Source: Pyxicephalus adspersus
Lineage: Eukaryota > Chordata > Amphibia > Anura > Pyxicephalidae
Reading direction: 5' to 3'
NCBI RefSeq assembly: GCF_032062135.1
Contig: NC_092859.1
Location: 23,694,943 to 23,758,942 of the forward strand
Length of the DNA: 64,000 nucleotides
Shown: one piece after another, positions 1-10,612 of the stretch
How positions within the stretch are numbered: position 1 is the first letter of the stretch
How the letters are laid out: each line of letters starts with the position of its first letter
Notes under the pieces: model-generated
The model's database searches: none
Told to the model about the DNA's origin: nothing
The model's input: only the letters and a program-made list of their open reading frames with translations
Translations under genes and position numbers: made by a program

Positions 1-644
1 CGTGGGGTCTCCAGGTACCCCAAAACGTAGGAAAAGGTACTTACCTATGAGCACGTGTGACAAGCGTCCTTCTCTCAACAGCTCTCGTGGCACACTGAGA
101 TTAGCTGGAAGCGCGGCAGGCTACAATGCATAAAATCGAAAATACGACAATAAAATGGCGCTTGGGGTCCGTGTAGACCCCACCCGTGTAGTTAAAGGTT
201 ATATACCCCATATATAATCCTATATAATGTCTACACAGGACAATTCACCCCATACATTCCACAATATATATCATATAATGTTATATACCTCATATATAAT
301 CCTATATAATGTCTACACAGGACAATGCACCCCATACATTCCACAATATATATCACAATGTTATATACCCTCATATATTATCTTATATAAGGGCCATACA
401 GTAATATATATCAGCTATTTAATTTCTTTAGACCACTATATACCTAATATTTCACCCTATATAAGGTCCATATAGTGTTATACCCCCCATATATCACATT
501 TGTAATACCAATACACTATTAAATACCACTAAGATCAGTAAAATATTGCCTATAGAATAATATATTCCTCATATATCTTCCTATATCTATATATCCTCCT
601 ATATCAGTTCTAAAATGGTTATATAGTGTTGTTATATTGGACCT
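1..644. repeat. AT-rich start of window with about 82-bp minisatellite
   Basis: From about 198 to 480 a unit beginning gttatataccc recurs at 198, 280 and 360, giving spacings of 82 and 80 bases. Copies one and two share the tail tctacacaggacaat and cattccacaatatatatc; the third diverges after its first 20 bases. The rest is AT-rich with TATA-type runs. The short plus-strand ORF across it is an effect of the repeat composition, not a gene. Confidence 0.75.
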
Positions 645-659
645 GACAGCGGTTCTAGA

Positions 660-1046
660 AACACACTGGACACTTTATTAGGAACACCGGGTTTACTGCT
701 TATTAACACAAATATCTAACCAGCAACTCATTTTGTACATTTCAGCATGTAGACTTTGTTAAGCTGGCGAGCTGAAGTTCAAACCAAGCATCAGAATGGG
801 GAAGAGGTGATTTAGGTGAGTGAACGTGGCATGGTTGCTGGTGCCAGGCGGGCTGGTCTGAGTATTTAAGAAACTGCTGATGTGCTGGGATTTCCACATA
901 CAATCATCTCCAGGGTTTATAGAAAATGGTCTGAAAAGGGGAAAAAATATCCAGTGAGCAGCACCAGAAGTCAGAAGGCAGAAGTGAATGGACAGACTGG
1001 TTCAAGCTGATAGGCAACAGTAACTTAAATAATCGCTTGTTACAAC
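660..1046 (+). mobile_element. Tc1-like DNA transposon, 5' part with broken transposase start
   Basis: The stretch begins with the Tc1-type end cactggacactttattagg. It continues into a decayed transposase reading frame from an ATG at 796, in which pieces such as GMVAGARRAGLSI, then ETADVLGF and the SRVYRKWS region can be followed over frame breaks. This is the paired-like DNA-binding N-terminus of vertebrate Tc1 transposases. The catalytic part and the right inverted repeat are missing, so this is a dead 5' fragment. The family call rests on sequence I recognise; the exact subfamily is not determined. Confidence 0.75.
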
Positions 1047-1049
1047 TGC

Positions 1050-1136
1050 GGTATATTATTATTATTATTATTAATAAACAGGATTTATATAGCGCCAACA
1101 TATTACGCAGCGCTGTACATTAAATAGGGATACAGA
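1050..1136 (-). mobile_element. L2-like LINE 3' tail fragment
   Basis: An (ATT)n tract is followed by aaacaggatttatatagcg, ccaacatattacgcagcgc and tgtacattaaataggg. This is the reverse complement of the 3' end of the LINE family that recurs about fifteen times in this window. Only the terminal 90 bases remain, directly behind the Tc1 fragment. Confidence 0.8.
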
Positions 1137-1247
1137 AGAGAATCTCTAATTTTACACCACATCCAGGTTTGAAACAGATGGACTACAGCAACAATGTACC
1201 TTATACATTGCCCTGTACTACACATGGGAATCTATTTATTAATAAAG

Positions 1248-1370
1248 CAAATCTGACATTCCTTGGTAAGAATCAATTATAGTCATTGAAACATACGGAT
1301 CTGTAAGATTCCCATTAGGGAATGTTTGAGGGAATGTCTGATTCCCTGTTTTATAATTAGAGCCCCTAGT
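1248..1370. mobile_element. Foldback MITE, about 120 bp
   Basis: The ends are inverted copies: aataaagcaaatctgacattcc on the left (first bases of it) against gattccctgttttataatta on the right. A second copy with the same ends and interior (attgaaacac) lies at 20007-20130. It is non-coding and its family is not assigned. Confidence 0.5.
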
Positions 1371-1389
1371 GTTATATAGTTACAGGCCT

Positions 1390-2130
1390 TCCAGATCTGG
1401 TGCTATGATCAGTACCTCCTTAGAGAATATTCTGGTAAACCTCAGATATGGAGGGTCTGGTGTTCACATTACTATTGATGTGTGGGGTGTCATTATGACA
1501 AGATCAAAAGAGCTCTCTAAAGGACCTCAGAAAAAATCTTGTTGATGCCTTTGGGGCTTGTTATAATAAAAAGTAGGGAAAGAAAAATATTCTCCACTGT
1601 TAGAAATATGATTGTCCAATATTTTTTGAGGTTAACTACTATCAATGGGGCCAACTCTAAGAATGGTGATCAGGTCTATAAATGGCACAAAAGTGAAGTT
1701 AAACCATCGCAAAGAACAAAAATGTGACCCAAATTTAACGACAAGGCTTTCTGGAATAAATTGTGAAAATAGAGGAATCAAAAAGATGCGTGGCCACGGA
1801 AACAATAGTCACATTTGGCAAAAACTAAAATCGACATTACAGAAAAAGCAAATAGTTATACCAACTGTAAAGAATGGTAGTGAAAATGTAATGATTTAGG
1901 GTTGCTTGGTTTTATGGGCTGGGTAGTCATTGAAAATAAAATGTCATGTGAGGATTTGTTATCCACAGTAATGCAAGGAAACTCAACATTTAAACTGAGG
2001 AAACTTTGCATGGATGAGTGGTCAAAAATCTGACCAAGCTGTTGTCAAAGATGGGTGGTTAGTTATGCAAAAAGCTTATAACAAGTTATTTCTACTAAAA
2101 GGGTCAATACCACCTGTTGGTGACCACTGC
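1390..2130 (+). pseudogene. Decayed transposase of a second Tc1/mariner-type element
   Basis: Around 1500-1555 the frame-corrected reading gives RSKELSKDLRKNLVDAFGA, which resembles the N-terminal helix of Tc1 transposases. Around 1870-1925, KNGSENVMI followed by a stop and GCLVLWAG resembles the block near the catalytic core that usually reads like VMVWGC. Several stops and frameshifts separate these blocks, so no functional enzyme is encoded. The two ORFs of 62 and 84 codons here are fragments of this relic. Assignment to Tc1/mariner is by motif resemblance only; a protein search would settle it. Confidence 0.5.
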
Positions 2131-4638
2131 TATATCACAAAATTGTGCATATTATTCACCATATACTGTACATGGTTGCTGCAGTCCTTGAGAGATTATG
2201 TCAGAGCCCTAGGTACAGACCCCAAGTGCAGACTCCAGTATCAGACCCCCAGTGTAGACCCAAGTTGCAGACCCCCTGTGAGAACTCCATTAAAGACCTC
2301 AGTAACACATCCCCAGTATAGATCCCCAGTAAGTAACTCAGTGATAGACCCCTCAGTGGCAGATAACCAGTTCAGACTTCCACCCATAGATTCTCCACAG
2401 GACAACAGCCAAGCACAGGAAAACAGGTTCAACCTTTCTGTGGGAAACCGCTGGGATACAGAGCTCTAGATTTATCATGTAAACCAAGGATAGTCCCACA
2501 GAATACAGGACTGTTCGAAATATGAACATCTCAATATGACTCACCTACTGGCCCTCAGGTCAAGTGTTAGGATAAGTTAAACAGAGGCTGACTGGCCCAC
2601 ACAGAACCTGAGGATCATCTGGTGGACTTGCTGATATGTCCCATGAATTACCTGTACTGGGGTGGCCAGGTCTGGATAAAATTATTCTGTGGGCATATTT
2701 ATCTGTTGCACTACAGATCTGAAATGTTCTGGCACAGTTGCACTTGATCGTTTACAATCATCATACTTTAATTACAAGTTAATCATTGAATTAATAATTT
2801 CAAATAAAAACAAAAATAAAATAACTTGGGGTGAATTCATTTGGATATCGTGCCAGAACTGATCAATCATATCATATATGTAAAGATTATGATTAGTGGT
2901 AGCTTTTCAGGTATGGCGGTGGTGAGGAAAGAGGAGGTAGGAATATCAGGCTGCTAAGGATGGGTCAGAAGTTAGATTTGGGGGAAGTCTGAACCTTTTA
3001 CTAGTTTTACAAGCCTCATGCAAAGGACTATGGCACCAGGCTCCTGGTACTGAAATCTAGCCCGCAGCTTTGTGTCCATATTGAAGCCTATATCACGGGC
3101 CTGCACTTATCGTATATAAAGCACAGTTCACTGTTGTCTGTGTGAGGCTCCATTCTCATCTTCTGTGAGATAAGACTGCTTTCTAGTTCCCAAAATAGAC
3201 GAGACCACATAGCACACATGTGAGGGCAGATAAGGTCGAATGCAAGCATGGAGATCCAACATCTGTTTGTACACTGGAGTTGTTGGCAAATAATCAGCTT
3301 TGCCGTGTTAGTCATCATTTAAGGTATACAGAATGTTAAGTTGACTAGGCTTTTTATTTTGTGCCATTAAATTGTTTGCATAGCCAGACATTGGGGGGAA
3401 TTCCCGTCATTCCCTGCCCCAGGAGCACTACAGGAAGTGGGTGAAATGTCTACAATTCAAAGCTGTCAATGGAACAGGTGTCACCATTAAAAATTTGCAC
3501 TAGTGACAACTCTAAAAAATGTTTTTTTATCACCTTCAGTACCGGAGACAATGATCACAAGGAAAAACAGAGAAGGTGAATCTCTTCAGTGGGGAATCAG
3601 ACAGCAATAGAACGGAGTCATTAGTATTAAGCCCTCACTATTCCATCCAAAAATTGGCTACACATGAATGAAATAAATGTCAGATCGGAAATGATTTTAT
3701 GAACATAAGTGCTTTTTTCATTGTTCAATAAGCTCTGAAAATGGCCACACAAGAGACATTTACCTAGGGGAAGAATAATAAAAAATAAAAATGAAATTAA
3801 AGATAAACTGCAGACAGATATAAAAGGCACAAAATTATGCAGCTCTGCATTTATTTATATATCATAACCTGTCTTTTTTTCTTTTAAATACAAGCAATGA
3901 AAGGTCACAGACTTAACTTTTTTCTCAGCTTCTGGTCGAGGACAGAAAAAAGGAGACATTCAGGTGTTCTGCAGTGCAATGACTGTTGCAAAAGGAGGAC
4001 AGAGCGGAGAGAAACTCATCAGTCTGTTGCTTTCACTGTCAATTTACAGGTTGTATATGTCAATTGTAGATGTTTTCATAAGATTAAGGTTTAATTTTAG
4101 TTTTATAATTATTAAATATTACTTCTATCCACACAACTTATACCTACCAGCTTAAATTAAAAAAAAAAAACTTGTTTTTGTGGCTCACTGACTATAACTA
4201 CATTGTACACAGACACACAATACAGATCACTGACTATTTTCACAGTACAAATCCAACGATTCAACCAGATAAAAAAACTTTAAATGATAACTGCACTTTC
4301 CTTAAAAGTGCAGTAATTATGTGTCCCTGATCTGAAGTACCCCACCATCTCTCTTCATTGATCCATACTTATACAAGAATGAACTTGTTTGACACTGCAA
4401 TTGTGCTTTTCAGCTCACCTTTAATAAGACTGGTAATTGTGGTTTATAAAGTGTTTTAGGACTATAACTTTTGAGGAATGATGAATTCACAGACCATAAA
4501 CTAATTTACTGAATTTTCCTAAACTTAGTTTGAAGGTCATTTAAAAGATAGCAATTCAGGTGTGCATTTTGCTACCTCCAGTGCTGAAATCTTATAGTGC
4601 TGCCAAGTTTTCACCTCTAACACTAAGAAGCGCCCAAC
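2131..4638. other. Intergenic, no gene seen
   Basis: A plus-strand ORF (2014-2469) is rich in repeated Thr-Pro/Asp-Pro words because the DNA repeats the string cagaccccagtg in variants. It has no domain and no exon signals. The remainder is AT-rich and I recognise no coding exon, RNA gene or named repeat in it. Confidence 0.5.
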
Positions 4639-4639
4639 C

Positions 4640-4830
4640 ATAAAGTGGAACTAAACCGGCAATACTCACCTATCCCCATTCTGAAGCAGGATGTGACCAT
4701 GTTCTTTCTTTCCTAGAGACATCTTGACTGATTGCGCCAGGATGACAAACACATGCAACAACATCATTTGACAGGCAAGGACAGTTATTGCAGAAAGGAC
4801 TTCGCCTGGCTTCACTTTATCCCTTCAGCC
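4640..4830. mobile_element. T2-like MITE, right end missing
   Basis: It starts with aaagtggaactaaaccggca and runs through atactcacctatcccc to ttattgcagaaaggacttcg, the same interior words as the fuller copy at 5971-6316. The right inverted end is not found, so this copy is truncated. Confidence 0.5.
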
Positions 4831-5970
4831 TAAGCTTAATCTACCTGCCCAATGCCTAACCCTCTGCCTAGTGACTAACCTACCCAGAACCTAACCCCCA
4901 GCCTTAACTTCAAGTTTTCCTACAAGCCTTGGTAGCAAAATCTGATGACTGATGAATTTTATTAGCATAATTTTTATACAAAAATATACAATGCCTGTTA
5001 AAAAAAAAAAGTCATGCATATTTGTTGGGCCAACTTCAGCTAGCTTAAATCTGCAGTGGTAATATTTTGATAGACTTATGCAACATTTATTTCAGTCCAT
5101 AGTTGCAATAATTTATTGCATTGATGATGGGAGACTCCGATCACAGCACTGTTGGACACAGTCTTCTCCAGTATATTCCAATGGGGTTAAGGTCTGGACC
5201 TTGTTGTATCCATGCTCCCTGAACCACTCTTTCACAATCACAAATGAAGAAACCCCAGGTCATCCCACAGGCTTAGGGACCTTTTTCCTATTTAAAGTAC
5301 AAAACAGCTAAATCCTAGATAATGTGATGATGGGTTTGCAGCATGCAGAGGGTCTTGCTTACTCTGCTTCAGCATGGACATGTTCATGAAAATTATTTTA
5401 AAATAATGGCAACTTTGCAAACAACTCCCTCACAGATTCTTTCCATCGCATAAAATAGTAATTACTTGAAATGCCGTCGTCAAGCCCCCTAAATGGCCCT
5501 CATTGAAGCAAGCTGAACAAATATAACCCGCCAATATCAGCGTACCGTCATATTTCAACTCATGGGGGAGAAGAAGAATTTGGATTCAGAGCAGAGTGAG
5601 GGGGCAGCATTCGGCCTCTTCCGTGTGCTCTGTAACCCTAGACCTGCACTGGGCATGCTAAAATGGGCCAGGCCGCCCGCCTGTCTGTAAATTCACTTCT
5701 CACAAAGAATTCCTGGAAGTACAATGTATCCCCAGGGAGCAGTTCTTAAGGTGGCAGTTTTTGGAAAGAAAAATACTACATTTCAGGGAAATGAGCTTCC
5801 AGTTAGTTTTTCTGTACATTTAACAGAAGGTAAAAGGCTAAAGAAAGTTTTTAAAGCACAGCTCTTCACAACACTCAGAAGATATAAACTTCAGCAGGGT
5901 GACAATAATTTTTCAATAGTACTGTATATTTTAACAAAATTGTTTTTTTTATATTAGGAAAGTGGCAAAT

Positions 5971-6316
5971 TTAAAGCGGAACTAAACCTGCAATACTGTC
6001 CCCATTTCCTTTCAGAGTGCCGCCATCTTCTTCTTTCCTTTCTACCTTTGGACCATTTTCAGCCATGATTGGCCAAATTAGAATAATGTAACACATGTGC
6101 AGGCGAGTGAAGTTTCATTCATTCCTGGCATGTGCAGGGGAAGCTGGGACTCCCTAGTATAATGACAATCAAAGCTTAAGCTGTGAACGTTTAGCTTTTT
6201 GGTGAGATCTGGCAAGTGGGAAGAATTATTGCAGAAGGGACATCGCCAGTCTCTTTCTACCATAATGACCTGCCCAATTATGTATTCGTAAAAGTGTAAC
6301 TTTAGTCCTGCTTTAA
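5971..6316. mobile_element. T2-like MITE with TTAA ends, full length
   Basis: The element is bounded by TTAA on both sides. The left end reads TTAAAGCGGAACTAAACC and the right end, reverse complemented, reads TTAAAGCAGGACTAAAGT, so the terminal inverted repeat matches at about 15 of 18 positions. The TTAA target and the TTAAAG(G/C)RR end are the hallmark of the T2 MITE superfamily described in Xenopus. It is non-coding; the minus-strand ORF at 6078-6263 is inside it and not a gene. Related copies lie at 4640, 28023, 30229, 40690 and probably 29100 and 51100. Confidence 0.65.
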
Positions 6317-7629
6317 AAAAGATTCACTGTAAAGGATAGAAGGACCATTCACATGATAGGAATTGCTGTTTGCATTGTATTTTGAATTAGTTGCCAAACA
6401 CATTGCACACATATGTAGCACATGCTGCATTTTTTAAAGCATACCGCACGGCAACACATGGTTGCAATGAACCAATGCCATTGAATGACATTTAATGTAC
6501 CAATGCAGATACTGTTCATTGCCTCTGTGGCACGCGCCTGTGCACTACTGTACATGGGCCATAGGTGTAGTTTTATGTAAAAATCCTTTGTACCCTTCCA
6601 TTCTCACCACTGACTTATCCCATTCTTCTCCTCCACACTTCAGTGCTTACCGAGATCCTGACAATGGGTTTCCAAAAATATTTATATTCCCTCATTGCTC
6701 TGCTGCCCACCCCTGTGCAAGTCATTCCCATCTCCTTTATTTTCACCTAGTAAAGACTGGATTGCTGGATGGATACACAGAATATTTTCTCTATTTAACC
6801 TGAACAAAGTAAACTAATACAGATCCAAGGACTACTAAGCAGTAATATAAAATGTTTTTTCTTTTATATCACATGTTCTTAGTTTTAGAATATTACAAAT
6901 TGTAACTAGATATAACTGTCTTCCATGATTCTTATAGGACTGAAGTCCTTTGTTTCTACCGACAGATATTCTGATGTGAACCAGAAGAGGAAAGTAAACC
7001 AGGAAATGCCTGAAATATTATCACCATATAAGATACTTGCATAAAAACTGTCTCATCTATGTGCAGTATGAGAATTCCTATCACCAATTAATGTTATAAG
7101 TGAGCAACGTTATGGAAGGCAGCTTTTTAGGGTATGATTTTTGTTTAAAAAGAAATGGAATTGCTTGGTCTCTCATAGGCTTTTGGGGATTGTCATCCCT
7201 TTCAACTGCCTGCATTGTAGTTGGACAGATCTAGACAACTTGTTCTCTACTTATAAACCTAAGCATCATTATTATAACGCCATATTTATAAAACGTTTTG
7301 TTTCCTTATAATCAGACTTCTAAAAGTGGAGTATAGAATCACCGTAATATCTCTAAAAAAGGCAATACATAGCTACAGCACATTTACTTAAACTTAAGAG
7401 ATTTCTCCCCACTAATCAAAAAGGCAAACAGCTAACAGAATCTGCAATCTATAAAGTGGTGATCAGGTCATTTATGATGTATTGGGACAAATAAATGTCC
7501 CAATTAAAATTGTAATAAAAAAAAAAATTGATGTTTTTAGATAAGCTTCCAGCGTTTAATGTTTTTAGATAGCTGCTATGTATAAATGGAGCAAACTGAA
7601 AAATAGTAAAAATCCTGATCACTCCTTTA
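6317..7629. other. Intergenic, no gene seen
   Basis: The stretch is AT-rich. Short ORFs at 6495-6803 and 7449-7637 show no domain, signal or splice context. No recognisable RNA gene is present. Confidence 0.45.
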
Positions 7630-8410
7630 TCTCTCATTCAAGCTCCTGTGCTTTGCCTTCAAATCCTTACACAGTTCTTGTCCCACTTAGCTTTCTGACC
7701 TGGTAAAAAAATACTCCCCTAACCGTTCTCTCCACTCTCCCAATGACCTACAAATGACTTCTTTACTCATAACCTCATACTCATAACTCATAAGACTTTT
7801 CTAGAGCTGCCCCAGCTCTCTGGAATGGTCTTCCTCGTCCTAATCGGCTTGCTCCTACGTTCTGCCCATTTAAAGGAGCATTCAAAATCCATCTTTTCAA
7901 ACTTGCCTATTTATTTTCTTCTGTCTTTTAAACCACTACTTACCCACCAATCCATATCCCCCCCCCCACCTATTGTATGATACTTCCCCCAGCCCTTAGG
8001 CTAGGTACACACTTGCAATGCTTCTCTTCCGATAATTGGCTCAGGGCTGATATCAGATGAGAATCTGGCGTGTACAGCGACGGTCGTTAATCCTCCGAAC
8101 AACCGTCCTGGCGGATCCATGGACGATGGATGTCCAACAATCCTAATAGAAGCGAAGGGGGAGAGCACGCTCTCCCCCTCCCCTCTGCATAGAGCAGAAC
8201 GGTGCTGTATGTACAGCACTCGTTCATGCATCGTGCAGTCTTTCGTCATTTGAGATGACAAATATTGCACGTGTGTACCCAGCTTTAGACTGCAAGCTCT
8301 TCGGGGCAGGGTCCTCTCCTCCTCCTGTGTCACTCTCTGTATCTGGCTAACATTTGCAATCCCTATTTAATGTACAGCACTGCGTAATATGCTATATAAA
8401 TCCTATTTAC
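7630..8410 (+). mobile_element. L2-like LINE 3' end, interrupted by a MITE
   Basis: Plus-strand DNA at 7800-7910 translates to the conserved C-terminal block of the LINE ORF2 (AAPALWNGLPRPNRLAPTF, then a lysine-rich helix). The 3' untranslated part follows: tgcaagctcttcggggcag at 8290, then tttaatgtacagcactgcg and the terminal gctatataaatcctattt. A 290-bp MITE (7997-8287) splits the 3' UTR, so the LINE is older than the MITE. The reading frame is broken and the 5' part is missing. Confidence 0.75.
7997..8287. mobile_element. Foldback MITE with TACACACGTGCAAT-type ends
   Basis: The left end ttaggctaggtacacacttg and the reverse complement of the right end, ctaaagctgggtacacacgt, form an inverted repeat of about 22-24 bp. 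The interior contains taatcctccgaacaaccg, ggatccatggacgatgg and an ag/tc-rich block. Related copies lie at 54139-54462 and 59512-59848, with a shorter relative at 39226-39464. It sits inside the LINE at 7630-8410. Confidence 0.65.
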
Positions 8411-9092
8411 ACTAGAATAGGTCATACATCTCACTGCTTGCTATTGTACAGCACAGTTTTGCCATTTTGTAGCACATGCTTATGTGAAACAAGTGGTACT
8501 TTGCCTCCCTCTGCTGGTTATCCTTTGCATTGCAGTAGCTGCACAAAGCACAGCATTCAACACGTTGCTTTGTGAATTTTTCACAGGTCTATGATGACTC
8601 TTTTTTTCACGTCTTTATTACATACAAGTATTTAAAGACCCATTTAGTAGTAGTCACAAGAAAAAATCTGAATATGGTGTCACAAGCACTGTCACTTTAT
8701 TTGCCTTTCTTACTTTTGGGAGACCCTCCACCTCTCCCTATAATAATCAAAAAGTTATTGGAGCACTTTGCAGGACGGTTGGACTGTCCTGTTATGTCTA
8801 TAGCCAGCCTAGAGTAGATCTAAACCAAAGAACAAAAATGTAATTCACTGCAACCTACCAGTCCTTAGATAAGGCTCAAGTTTTATATTTTTTTTTTATT
8901 TTTTGTACTTTACTTTTACATGGTGACACGTCTTGTCCTAGCGAGACAACACTCACTTACCATATTGCATGGCAGAGGCCCTGCTCAGTACTCTGAGTCT
9001 TATACATATCTCACAGATTTAGGAAGTGGGCAAAGTGATGACTTCTCATGATGTTGCTGTTCATTGACTGTCTTGGCAGGATGAAAGAAAAA

Positions 9093-9235
9093 GGTAATTA
9101 TTATTATTAATAATAATAAACAGGATTTATATAGCGCCAATATATTACACATCGCTGTATAATAAATAGGGGTTGCAAATACAGTGACAGCGGCGGAGAG
9201 GACCCTGCCCCAAAGAGCTTACAATCTAGTAGATA
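9093..9235 (-). mobile_element. L2-like LINE 3' tail fragment
   Basis: An AAT/ATT microsatellite precedes aacaggatttatatagcgcc, tgtataataaataggggtt and ccaaagagcttacaatcta, the minus-strand form of the LINE 3' end. It is 5' truncated. Confidence 0.8.
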
Positions 9236-9295
9236 ATGCACCAGAATTTAATGCATAATGTGTATGTCTGAACAAAATGTGTGTTACTTCCCCCT

Positions 9296-9390
9296 CCTCC
9301 TAGATTGTAAGCTCTTCGGGGCAGGGTCTTCTCCTCCTCCTGTGTCACTGTATCTGTTTGTCATTTGCAACCCCTAATTAATGAAAATAT
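9296..9390 (+). mobile_element. L2-like LINE 3' UTR fragment, opposite orientation
   Basis: The sequence tagattgtaagctcttcggg followed by tgtgtcactgtatctg and tttgcaacccctaattaatg is the plus-strand form of the same LINE 3' UTR. It breaks off before the terminal tail. It lies just 60 bases from the minus-strand fragment at 9093-9235. Confidence 0.75.
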
Positions 9391-9654
9391 TCTTACTGGG
9401 CGCCTTTGCCCCATTAGGGCATGCACAAAGGGCAAAAAAAAAATTATATATGTGTGTGTATATATATATATATGAACAGTTTTAAACCAGAATAAAAGTA
9501 ATTTGTCTTAATTTTGACACACTGGGAGTTTCCCTGTTCAGTTTTGTATAAACTCAACTGTCTGTTTGTTAAAGTGTGGGGAGCAGGCAGAGACACTACA
9601 TTCTTCAGAAAATCAGGCATGCGTTAGCTGCCTACCACCTTTATCTAAAAATTG

Positions 9655-9740
9655 TGTTTATGTAGCGCCAACATATTACGCAGCGCTGTACTTTAAATAG
9701 GGGTTGCAAATGACAGACAGATACAGACAATGACACCAGA
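9655..9740 (-). mobile_element. L2-like LINE 3' tail fragment beside the retrogene
   Basis: The sequence tgtagcgccaacatattacg, ctgtactttaaatagggg and ttgcaaatgacagacagata is the minus-strand LINE tail. It ends 25 bases before the left target-site duplication of the SOUL retrogene. Confidence 0.75.
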
Positions 9741-9764
9741 TTCCCTTTAGAATGAGGAAAGCAG

Positions 9765-9783
9765 TAAAAAATTGAACACAAGA
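9765..9783 (+). repeat. Left 19-bp target-site duplication of the retrogene
   Basis: The 19 bases taaaaaattgaacacaaga are repeated without mismatch at 10594-10612. The A-run at the 5' edge fits the TTTT/A cut preferred by L1-type endonucleases on the opposite strand. Confidence 0.9.
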
Positions 9784-9804
9784 TCTGTGTGCAAGAGGAT
9801 AGAC

Positions 9805-9870
9805 ATGAAGTATGAAGTATCTGCTGCTGATCAGCCTGCTGCTTGTGCTCGGGACTTCAGAAGCAACTGA
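9805..9870 (+). other. Upstream overlapping ORF (21 codons) of the SOUL retrogene
   Basis: The bases around the start read as a 7-bp tandem repeat, atgaagt twice, giving ATGs at 9805 and 9812 in different frames. The first opens a 21-codon frame ending in TGA at 9868-9870, overlapping the signal-peptide codons. A scanning ribosome would meet it first, so it could lower translation of the main frame. It has G at -3. Confidence 0.6.
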
Positions 9871-10438
9871 AAAAGAACCTGAACTCTCCAATGGGTACCA
9901 GAAACCAGCATTTTGTCAGAAGGCAGACTGCCCCAAATATGAAGTGGAGAAACAATATGATAATTTCGAACTCCGTGCTTATGAAGCCATTCGCTGGGTA
10001 AGAACTCCACTTGAAAGTGATTTCTTCGGCCTAGAGATGGTGAAAAGCTTCAGACGCTTGTTCAAGTATATCACTGGGTCAAATGTTGAAGAGATGAAGA
10101 TTGACATGACTGTACCTGTAGTTATCTATGTGCCTCTGAACCAGCCACCAGCTGGAAACTCCACCATGTCCTTCTTTGTGCCACATGAAGTTGAAAATGC
10201 TCCACAACCAACAGACCCCAAAGTTTATCTGGATAACTCTCCTGCACTGAATGTCTATGTCAGGAGTTTTGGAGGCTATGCCTTAGATCCTACCTTCTTC
10301 AAAGAAGCTCAATTTCTGGCAGAACAGCTGCGAGCCCTGGGCTTGGAGTTTGAGGACTCATTCTATCTCCGCTCTGGCTACAACGATCCCTTTACACTTC
10401 TCAATCGTCACAATGAAGTGTGGGTCATAGCAAAGTAA
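9812..10438 (+). CDS. Secreted SOUL / heme-binding protein 2-like protein (intronless retrogene)
   Basis: A single open frame encodes 208 residues. Residues 1-18 (MKYLLLISLLLVLGTSEA) form a classic signal peptide, so secretion or lumenal location is predicted. Residues from about 40 to 208 match the SOUL heme-binding fold: YEVEKQYDNFELRAYEAIRW, EEMKIDMTVPV, VYVRSFGGY and the C-terminal SGYNDPF then LLNRHNEVWVI. SOUL/HEBP2 proteins bind tetrapyrroles or interact with membranes; the exact ligand here is unknown. The frame is undamaged and the length fits the family. There are no introns, and the copy ends in a poly(A) tract and is framed by perfect duplications, so it is a processed retrogene. 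The start at 9812 is chosen because it opens the signal peptide and has A at -3; another ATG, at 9805, lies out of frame 7 bases upstream. Whether it is transcribed cannot be seen. It may be called HEBP2-like, but paralogue assignment needs a tree. Confidence 0.92.
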   Translation: MKYLLLISLLLVLGTSEATEKEPELSNGYQKPAFCQKADCPKYEVEKQYDNFELRAYEAIRWVRTPLESDFFGLEMVKSFRRLFKYITGSNVEEMKIDMTVPVVIYVPLNQPPAGNSTMSFFVPHEVENAPQPTDPKVYLDNSPALNVYVRSFGGYALDPTFFKEAQFLAEQLRALGLEFEDSFYLRSGYNDPFTLLNRHNEVWVIAK

Positions 10439-10476
10439 AAATTGCAGTATTTTGTATCCAGTCATCGCTTTTTGTA

Positions 10477-10592
10477 AATAAATTTGTTGTGTTTTGTAGC
10501 TGATACTTTAAATGTTCGCTGTGTTTTTGTAACTAATAGATGTTGTACATTATTAAACATCTACCGTATTTTTTATAAAAAAAAAAAAAAAA
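10477..10592 (+). promoter_or_regulatory. Polyadenylation signals and genomic poly(A) tract of the retrogene
   Basis: AATAAA lies at 10477-10482 and ATTAAA at 10552-10557. A run of 16 A begins at 10577, about 20 bases after ATTAAA. That is the normal cleavage distance, so ATTAAA was probably the signal used by the source mRNA. Confidence 0.85.
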
Positions 10593-10593
10593 T

Positions 10594-10612
10594 TAAAAAA
10601 TTGAACACAAGA
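10594..10612 (+). repeat. Right 19-bp target-site duplication of the retrogene
   Basis: This is an exact copy of 9765-9783 and follows the poly(A) tract after two T bases (one of them the first base of the duplication). Confidence 0.9.

Noticed and set aside
2014..2469. 151-codon ORF rich in Pro, Thr and Asp
   Set aside because: Composition comes from repeated cagaccccagt words; no homology, start context or splice signals.
8001..8333. 110-codon minus ORF
   Set aside because: Runs through a MITE into LINE 3' UTR; both are non-coding there.
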